Origin: Proales similis
Lineage: Eukaryota; Rotifera; Eurotatoria; Ploima; Proalidae
Direction of reading: 5' to 3'
DNA length: 64,000 bases
Assembly (NCBI GenBank): GCA_019059635.1
Contig: JAGVRJ010000014.1
Location: 744,001 to 808,000 of the forward strand
How positions within the stretch are numbered: the stretch's first letter is position 1; every line of letters begins with the position of its first letter. This document shows, piece after piece, positions 57,126 to 64,000 of this stretch. The notes beneath the pieces are model-generated. The model worked only from the letters and a program-made list of their open reading frames with translations, did not search any database and was not told the DNA's origin. A program made the translations under genes and the position numbers.

Positions 57126-58472
57126 CTTGTCTGTTTGTCTGTTTGCTTGCGCTTGTTTGCTTTAATACGATTTAACTGAATAAACGGCTTGAGAGTCTAA
57201 ATCAAGCGAAATTCTAGCTCAGGACAGAAAATGTGCGCAAATGAGAACAGCCTCTGGTGTAGAGGGTGTCGTTTATGTGCAGGATGCCAAACGACGCAGT
57301 TAGGGCCTTTCTGCCGAGCGAAGAGGGCACGGTCGATTCGAGTTGGCGGCTAATCATCAATCAAGCACCAATCTGCACAAAATGCTCAAATAAAACAAAA
57401 CCAACGATGAAACGAGTCTGCTTGGCCGCAGTCTGGTCGGCGTCGCGATTAAGCAAAAGCTGTCGATTGGCTCATCAAGCAGCGACCATTCAGTCGTCGG
57501 GCACTCGTTCAGTTGTTTCTTATCGCCGCTGCACTTCCTTTGCGCTCATAAAAGTTTGTGAGTGAGTTACACAGAGAGAGAGAGAGAGAGTGTGTGTGTG
57601 TGTGTGGTGTATGTTGTGTATCGGCAAGAGTGTATGAAGAAGTTGCTTCAAGTCTAATATGAATGCAAAATTTGAGAGGCCCGAGTTTCATAATGGGCCC
57701 ATAATGAACCAGATAATCGTTCGAATTAGTATAAATAATGTGAAAACGGCATTCGGCACAGAGAGCCCGGCGCAGAATAATCTGACTGGTGACTTGCTCG
57801 CATATTCATCTTCCAATCTCGTGCCGTCGTTCGGTCTGCTAAATTTGAATGGCGCCGAACGTGCATTTGGCATTTATCGAATATTAGCCGACTCGCTCAT
57901 TCAACCGGTCGTTCGAAGTCGCCGCTCTACTGCCTCGACTCGATTCGGCCTTCGGCGATCAAATTTCACTTCCCTTTTGGCTTTTTCTTCATAAAAAACG
58001 GCGTCAGACGTGCCATCTAGATTTGATTTTTGTTTAAAGCCAATAACTAATTATCGTCCTTGCCCTCCTCCTCCTCCTCGTCTTCATCCAGTTGAGCTTT
58101 AAGGCCTTTTCCTCACGTAGATTTTTGTTTCTCTGCCTCTGTCTCACTGGTCGGTCTTGTTTTGGTGGACTTTGCCTTGATGATGACTCGTTTGAGAGCA
58201 ATGCGACGATGTGGGAGGACATTTGTGTTGGATGTGAAGCGTTCGCACTCCCCTCTCGTTTCCTGTTTGGCTCGACCGTGCATGAGCCCACTTTAGGCTG
58301 CTCAAACATCAGCGAGCGGGAAGTGGGCCGAGCGCTCCAACGGACGCTTTGTTTGTCTATTTGCTTTGCGAGAGTTGATCTCTCTCAACTCTCGGCCAAA
58401 TCGGCCACGTACTTAAAAAAAAAGTCATAAAGCAGTGCAGGCCGACCCGTCGACTATTTAGCCACACGAGCA
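57126..58472. other. Intergenic region between CNOT4 and the M12B protease
   Basis: About 1.35 kb between divergent genes. It contains a compound (GA)n(TG)n microsatellite at 57572-57606. A 91-codon minus-strand frame at 58034-58309 starts MFEQPKVGSC and contains a good donor-like gtgaga, but no family match was found; not called as a gene. Confidence 0.5.
57572..57606. repeat. Compound (GA)n(TG)n microsatellite
   Basis: A GA run of about ten units passes directly into a TG run of about eight units. Confidence 0.9.
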
Positions 58473-60218
58473 ATGAACTCAAGCCGGTTTAGCTTGCCCT
58501 TGTCCATCTTGCTCGTTCTAGCGCTCCTCTCAGGTAGCTGCAGCCAGTTGTTGAGGCAAACCGATCTCTACTCTCATCTGCAAGTCGGAACGAGTCGACC
58601 CAGTCCGCTTGAATTAAATGTCAGGGTCTTGATTTGCACCGATTTCACCGTTTACAAACGCCACGAAGCAGCTCTGAAGCGACAGAGCCCGACTGTGAGT
58701 CAGGAGCAAGTAATTGAGGGTCTGAGGAGCTACTTTGATACTTTGATCCGACTGGTGAGTTAAAACTGGGTCGGTTGTGGCGTGACGCGTCTTTACATTT
58801 CAATTCAGGTCGACAACCGCATTTCGAATTCGTTTCTCAACGATGAACACGTCCGAGTTCGTGTATCGATCGGCGAGTTCCTGGTGGCCACTGTACGCAA
58901 TATGAGTCCCCTCAGCTTTGAACCCAGAATTGACTTGGCTTTTAGGAGCCAAGACACGCGCCATGGAGCATGCTGGACGAGAAGAAGCCGCATCGAACGC
59001 AAGCACTTGACGGCGACTCGTCTCTTCTCTACTTCAACACGTGGCTCGAGGGCACTCAGCAGGCAAAGACATTTCAGCACGCATTTGCCGTAACCAGGTG
59101 ACCCAGCTCGCCTCTAGTCAAACTGAAGCGTTCATGTAAAGAGGCAGTTGCCAGCTTGGAAATAGTCAGCAACCAGACCGGCTTCGAGTACGACGGAATG
59201 GCTTACATTTACGGCATCTGCAAGCCCTTGTAAGTGGTTGATGTTTACGCCTTGTCGCACTCTGGCCGCACAGAGTAAGACCACAGTTCAGTTTCAGAGG
59301 CTCGATAGTAAGAGACCGAGGCGCGTACGAGAGCGTGAGAGCATTCGCTCATGAGCTCGCTCACAAGTAACTCACTTCTGGCTTAGACGTGCGCTCTTTT
59401 CTCACGATTCACATCAAGCCTGGGCGCGGTACACGACTCGATCGACTCGGAAGCATGCAACGAATGGGACAACTTTCTCATGTCGCCCAAACTGCTTTCA
59501 CATCGGCAGGAGAACTCATGGCTCCTGTCCGAGTGCTCATGCAATGCGATCAAAGAGTTTCTGCTGACCGACAATAAGTGAGCGTTCCATCTGACTTGAG
59601 AATCAAGCTATCCAACATCCAGAACTAATCCGACACACTCGACTAGCTACGAATGCATTCTGGATCGAGGTCAGTCTAAGAAGCGTTCAATGGCCGATCT
59701 GATTACACCAGGACAGGCAATGAATGCCAGCGCTCAATGTGAAATGTTGCATGGCCCAGGCTCACGGCCTTGTCCGGTAGCTAATTAGTTGCTCATCCTC
59801 TGACGTGCCTTTTCGGGTTTTCAACTCGCCTCGTTCTCAAGCAATACGAGTCGAGTGTTTGTCAAAGCCTCTATTGTCTGAGCGCAAATTTGGACTGTGT
59901 CTGGCTGGCCCCGGCAGCTGAGGGAACTGCTTGTGCTCCAGGAAAGGTATGTTCTGAGCATTCAGGCCATCGAATAGCAAATTTGTGAATTTGCAACCCC
60001 TCTCGTTCAAGTGGTGCATAAATGGCAAATGTGAAGACTGGGATCACGACTGGCAAGAGAGAGAAAGAGAGCGAAAACTGCGCGAATGCCACAACTCAAT
60101 GGGCTTGGCATTTTGCCGCAGCGTGGTCGAGAACGGACTCTGCCATGAGCGAGCTGTTTATTGGAACGGACAAATTCTAGGCAACTGGTGCATGCAAGCC
60201 TGCACCAAATGTGAATGA
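58473..60218 (+). CDS. Secreted M12B (reprolysin/ADAMTS-like) metalloprotease with ShKT-like C-terminus
   Basis: Secreted zinc protease of about 420 residues in nine exons. Signal peptide: MNSSRFSLPLSILLVLALLS followed by GSCSQ. The catalytic domain begins almost at once (LELNVRVLICTDFTVYKRHE), includes YDGMAYIYGICKPFFRGSI, and has the zinc site HELAH joined across an intron to NLGAVHD (59350-59366 and 59419-59437); the Met-turn is FLMSP. After that come an ADAMTS-type cysteine-rich part (PGQAMNASAQCEMLHGPGS, CQSLYCLSANLDCVWLAPAA, KWCINGKCEDW) and a last six-cysteine module ending CMQACTKC, which fits a ShKT-like fold. No thrombospondin repeats. There is no room for a normal prodomain with a cysteine switch, which is odd for the family. 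Poly(A) signal AATAAA at 60231-60236. Confidence 0.84.
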
Positions 60219-60230
60219 GAACTGCAAAGA

Positions 60231-60236
60231 AATAAA
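60231..60236 (+). terminator. Poly(A) signal of the M12B protease gene
   Basis: AATAAA 13 bases after the stop codon and 38 bases before the stop of the opposing IRAK1BP1 gene, so cleavage would fall at or inside the latter's coding end. Confidence 0.6.
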
Positions 60237-60273
60237 CCATTTCAGTCCAAGTCTAGCTCAACTCTTTTCACGT

Positions 60274-61184
60274 CTAATTCAATGGTTTTAATTCAAAGGT
60301 TGCTCTGACACCAGCTCTGAAGCGAATTTTGGCCGCGTCGACCAAATCCATTACACTCCAATCGACCGTGTTTGCCGCCAGTTCGTGGTCCTCTACTGGC
60401 AGCTGCTCGTTTTTTGTCTCTTCCACACAAACTGGCTTTCCCAGGCCGAGTTTAAAGCTCTTGGCGATGCTAAACGCTTTGTGCCGGGCGTTTCTCAGCG
60501 CCTGAACGGCCACTTGCTTCCTTGGAAGACAATTAGAGAACTGGGTGCTTGTGTTTGTTGGGTTCGGCGCATTACTTGATCGCCTCGATTCTTTTCGAGC
60601 TGAAGCTGAACCTGGGCGGACCTACTTTTGCTTTGGCGTCCAATTTCTCGTTCAAAAGTTGGTAGATTTGCTTGAACTTCTCAAACTGGTCGAATTGGGC
60701 GTCTATTTGGCAGCAGATTTGCACTTGATTGTCGCTTTTCAAGTAACTATTGTTCATTTGGATGCCGGCTGCCTTTCAGAGCGAACAAGAAGAAGATTCA
60801 GTGGCGCGCTGGAGATGACTGGCTTTGGGGGCAACTTACTGGAACGCCGTGTTTGCGCATATTTTGAGCCACATAGTTGCTACGGCGTTCTACGCTGGCC
60901 TTGGCCGAGGCAACATCCGGCTTGAGGCCGCTGCTGATGGTCACCCGCAAACCAATTTGATCCGGCGTATGCACCTGCTCTTCATAGTCGAGAACCGTAA
61001 TCGATCGACTCTTCTTTTCTCTGTTCAATTGCTCCACACATTTATTCAAGTCGGTGAGATGCTCGAATTTCTGCATTCGCCAGTTGGCCTCCATTCGCTC
61101 ATCCGCGCGGACCTCAATCGCATTTGAAAGCTGGACGAGCTCACTCGATTGCATTCCATTGTTACCATGGTGACTCGGTATCAT
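60274..61184 (-). CDS. IRAK1BP1: IRAK1-binding protein 1 homologue (SIMPL domain)
   Basis: In mammals this protein binds IRAK1 and enhances p65/NF-kB activity; the SIMPL domain itself is ancient and found also in bacteria. ATG 61184-61182, three exons, about 270 residues. Domain order matches: YEEQVHTPDQIGLRVTISSG and VASAKASVERRSNYVAQNMR (exon 1), joined by VP-AAGIQ to MNNSYLKSDNQVQICCQID and FEKFKQIYQLLNEKLDAKAK (exon 2), joined by IK-KQVAVQALRNARHKAFSIAK to GLGKPVCVEETKNEQL (exon 3), ending RATFELKPLN. The KLGLGKP motif is the family's GxxLGKP block. Introns are GT-AG with gtaagt-like donors. It lies tail to tail with the protease gene and head to head with TAK1. Confidence 0.88.
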
Positions 61185-61550
61185 CGCCCAATAGCCGCTT
61201 GCCTTTAGTAGCTCTGATGACGTTCGTATTTAGACATTAAGGGACAATCGTAGAGAGGTCTGGCTGGCTAGGCCAGTTGGGATCGGTAAAGCTGGCCATG
61301 TTTGGTCAAGGCAGTCAGGTGCACTTGTTCACCAAACACTTGGCCGTGGAAGGGATAATTCATAAACTTGCGAGCAAATTATAAAATTCAAGTCGAGCCG
61401 GGAAAGCATAATAATCAAAGTAATAATAATAATAAGAAGAAAAAAAGAAGAACAAGGGCTGGCCTTGCTCATCCACACAGCAGCAGCAGAGAGAATCGAG
61501 TCGCGATCTAAAGAAAACAGCACAGAGGGGCGACGTGAACGAAACGAGGA
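61185..61550. promoter_or_regulatory. 366 bp region between IRAK1BP1 and TAK1 start codons
   Basis: Divergent starts with an A-rich tract (about 61410-61455, AATAATAATAATAAG) in between. A bidirectional promoter is implied by geometry. I did not see an exact kappaB-type site, only loosely similar G/C-rich patches. Confidence 0.45.
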
Positions 61551-63452
61551 ATGGTGCTGTCAGAGGCGATCACCGATGTAAGTTGGCGATTTACTGGCCT
61601 GCTGACTCTGAGCTAATTGCCTGCTTGCTTGCCTGTGTAAGCTGGGAATCATTGGCCGGGGCACGTTCGCTCAAGTGAACAAAGTGCTCTACAAAGGCGA
61701 GGTCTTGGCGGCCAAGATAATCTTGAAAAACGAGAAAAACTTCAACAAAGAGGCAAGTTGCGCCTGCTCGTAGCTTTCTGGCTCAACTCTGTTTAGTTTG
61801 AATGGCAAACAGCTCGAAATAATGAGGCGCGTCTCCCATCCGAACATCATTCGTCTGGTTGAAACGGGCAAATGGAGGGACGTGGCCGGTGAACATAGCT
61901 GCATCTTACTCGAATATGCCGACCTGGGAGCATTGGGCTATGGTAGGAGCTCTGTTTTTATCTGTAGTGCTCGTCTAAAGTCTGCTTGAGTGCTGAACAA
62001 GGAGAGCTACGAATACTCGCTGGGCCACACGCTCCGCTGGCTGCATCAGCTTTCGGACGCGATCGCCTATCTACACACGCACTTTAGCCCGCCAATAATT
62101 CATCGCGACCTCAAGCCCATGAAGTAATGCCAGCAGGTCCTGTTGGGTCGTGATTGTCTAAAGCAGCGTTTGAATCAATAGCATGCTACTGCTTGATCAA
62201 GGACGAGTGCTCAAGATCTGCGATTTTGGCACATCCTGCGACCTGCGATGCAGCATGTCGACCGCAGTGGGCAGGTAGACTAGCGCCAACTGGCCTTATG
62301 CAGATTCTAACCTTCAGCTTGCCTAGTCCGTATTGGATGGCGCCCGAGCAGTACTGTAGGCCCTTTCGATTCGCACATTTCAATTTTCACTTTTGTTGTA
62401 ACTCTCGTTGTCGCAAGTGTCGAAATACGACGAAAAGTGCGACGTGTACGCATTCTCCATCATAGCCTGGCAGATGTTCGTGCGGACAGAGCCGTTCTTT
62501 CATCTGGAAGAAGAGTCGATTTCGTTCTTCAGACTGGCAATGTTTGTGCGAAACGGTAATTGTCTTGCCAACGTTTCATTTGGCTTGGTTCTGACGATCG
62601 ATTAAAGAGAATGTGCGACCAAAGCCCATATCCAACTGTCCGCCGATTCTGCTCAAGTTGCTGGAGCAGTGCATGCTGGGCGAAAAGAGCAAGCGACCGA
62701 GCATGCAGCTTCTCTTAAAGGTCTTGAAGCGATTGGATGAGCTCGTGAACGTGCAGCCTTTGAAGCCGCTTCAGTCAGCGAGCGATCAGTTGATTAAGCG
62801 ACAGTCAAGACTGGAGCCATTGCTTGAAGTCACCGACGAGTTCTCTTCTCGATCGAAGACGAGCAGGGCCAGTTCTTGTTCAGGTAAATGCTCGACTCGA
62901 GCGCAGATCATCGACTCGGATTCAGCTGACATAAAAGCTTTTAAAGAATCGGCGGCCAGTCAAGCGCTCGTCTATTTTCGGGTTTGTTTCTTGCCTCAAA
63001 GAGAGGAATCACGGTCAAATTTGGCATTTACTCTTAGGGCCGACCTGTGCCTCCGTTGAGCAATTGCAAAGATTCGTTGGAGATTTACTCAAAACACTTG
63101 AACGTAAGCACGAGACCCAACTGTCGACAAACTGATTTTGCTTGAGTTGAATGCTTCATCAAGGCCATGAGCGAACTGGACATGCTGAACGCCGAGCTTA
63201 AGAAGGCCATCAACGAAAGGTAGGACTTGGGTCCAGTCGGAGCCGATCGGTCGAATTTATTGCTTTGCTCAAAATTTCAGAGCCAAACTGGATAAAATCA
63301 TCAAAGACATCGACGAATTCCACGGACTTCAGGCGGAAAAGGTTTCTCAAACGACAAGTGACTTTTCCTCCATTCACTGACACATTCGATTCAAGGAGAA
63401 ACTTTTGCAAAGGATCGCCAACGTTCGTCAAAATCAGAAATGTCCTAATTAA
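61551..63452 (+). CDS. MAP3K7: TAK1 / MAP3K7 protein kinase
   Basis: MAP3 kinase of TGF-beta and IL-1/Toll signalling that activates IKK and JNK. ATG 61551 (MVLSEAITD). About 480 residues over eleven exons. Kinase motifs are intact: glycine loop GRGTFAQV, catalytic Lys in LAAKIIL, HRDLKPMN, KICDFGTSCD, and APEQ after the activation loop SMSTAVGSPYW; MRRVSHPNIIRLVE and RPKPISNCPPILLKLLEQCM fit TAK1. The C-terminus (GRPVPPLSNCKDSLEIYSKH, then AMSELDMLNAELKKAINERR) matches the TAB2/3-binding coiled coil, ending QNQKCPN. The N-terminus before the kinase is very short compared with vertebrates. One intron (61753-61812) uses a GC donor (GAG/gcaagt). Poly(A) signal AATAAA at 63498-63503. Confidence 0.92.
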
Positions 63453-63497
63453 AGCCAACAGGGCGAGCAATACTCGCTGCAACGCAAATGATCAGAG

Positions 63498-63503
63498 AAT
63501 AAA
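63498..63503 (+). terminator. Poly(A) signal of TAK1
   Basis: AATAAA 46 bases after the stop codon. Confidence 0.6.
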
Positions 63504-63767
63504 GCGATCGAGCGGTCAAAAGAAAACACAATCTTTAGCGAAAAGAGCCAAGAATGCAGGAAGGCAAAAAGAGAGTGAGTGAAAGGAAGAGAGAGAAAAA
63601 GGAGCAAACTTGGAGCAAAAAAAAAGAGTTTGGGGCAAACTTGGTCATCATCGGTCCGCATCGTGTTTGGCAGCGTCAAAGGACTTGCTGGTTGAGCTGT
63701 TGATTGGAGTCGACCGGAAAGGGGAAAGCAGTTTTGAAGCACCTCCATCTCCTGCCTAGACTTGTTA

Positions 63768-63965
63768 ATGGCCACTGGCCGAGTGCTCAGCGCAAACGAG
63801 TCGACAGCGACTCTAACGCCCGCTTCCGCCAGACGCGTTCAAATGCAATCAATGCGGATTAAGGCTGACTGCGGCGACGGCGGCGGCGGCCATCGCACTA
63901 ACAATGACATTTTTCAATCATCGAGCGCATTCAACGACACAGCAAATACCAGCTTCCGGTGTTGA
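63768..63965 (+). CDS. Possible first exon of a following gene
   Basis: ATG at 63768 opens a frame starting MATGRVLSANESTATLTPAS with a Gly run (CGDGGGG) and ending at 63965. The composition is protein-like (Ser, Thr, Ala) but no family is recognised, and the true splice donor, if any, could precede the stop. Weak. Confidence 0.22.
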   Translation: MATGRVLSANESTATLTPASARRVQMQSMRIKADCGDGGGGHRTNNDIFQSSSAFNDTANTSFRC

Positions 63966-64000
63966 GCTCGGTCGTAGAAGCGGTCGCAACTACGAGTCGG

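Larger units (their letters stand above)
63453..64000. other. Right end of window, no confident gene
   Basis: About 550 bases after TAK1. A purine-rich stretch runs from 63565 to 63640. A possible new plus-strand gene may start near 63768. Confidence 0.45.

Noticed and set aside
58034-58309. 91-codon minus-strand frame with an acidic run in the adjacent frame
   Set aside because: A possible donor exists but no splice choice gives the acidic tail in frame, and no family was recognised.
1-64000. tRNA, rRNA, CRISPR arrays, transposase or reverse transcriptase genes
   Set aside because: Looked for T-loop and anticodon-arm signatures, regular spaced repeats and mobile-element protein motifs by eye; none were convincing. 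A covariance-model scan would be needed to exclude small RNAs.

Overview
This is nuclear DNA from an animal with a compact genome. Most genes are split by very short introns (about 36-60 bases where I could fix both ends) with GT-AG borders, and there are no bacterial-style operons. The products are animal-specific or eukaryotic: a cytoplasmic-type intermediate filament protein, a myosin phosphatase targeting subunit, an Na+/Ca2+ exchanger, TAK1, CNOT4, Exportin-5, FAM227, and astacin and M12B metalloproteases. The first gene carries a cytoplasmic intermediate filament signature, which argues against most arthropods. I favour a small non-arthropod protostome (for example a miniaturised annelid or other spiralian, or a tardigrade), but I cannot name the species. 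I saw no rRNA, tRNA, CRISPR or intact transposon.

Layout from left to right: intermediate filament protein (-, cut by the left edge); Rieske-DUF455 fusion enzyme (-); snRNP core protein SmE (-); CFDP1/Yeti/Swc5-type SWR1 subunit (+); a Q/P-rich protein of unknown role (-); glycyl-tRNA synthetase (-); a RING-H2 ubiquitin ligase with a long disordered N-terminus (+); NAD(P)HX epimerase (-); MYPT-type myosin phosphatase subunit (-); the ribosome-biogenesis factor URB1/NPA1 in a single exon (-); a FAM227 protein (+); an Arg/Ser-rich unknown (+); a very large secreted astacin-CUB-multiEGF protein (+); Na+/Ca2+ exchanger (-); a gene-poor 5.9 kb stretch; Exportin-5 in one exon (+); CNOT4 (-); a secreted M12B metalloprotease (+); IRAK1BP1/SIMPL (-); TAK1/MAP3K7 (+); and a non-assigned right end.

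Most genes are unrelated housekeeping or signalling genes. Three points stand out. The Rieske and DUF455 domains are joined in one predicted protein, suggesting a self-contained iron-dependent redox enzyme. The astacin gene runs on through one CUB and 15 EGF-like modules into a C-terminal region with weak hemopexin-like blades. IRAK1BP1 and TAK1, both linked to IL-1/Toll to NF-kB signalling in mammals, lie head to head over a 366 bp shared upstream region. All gene models here were spliced by eye from reading frame, splice borders and family conservation; interior exon borders should be treated as predictions.
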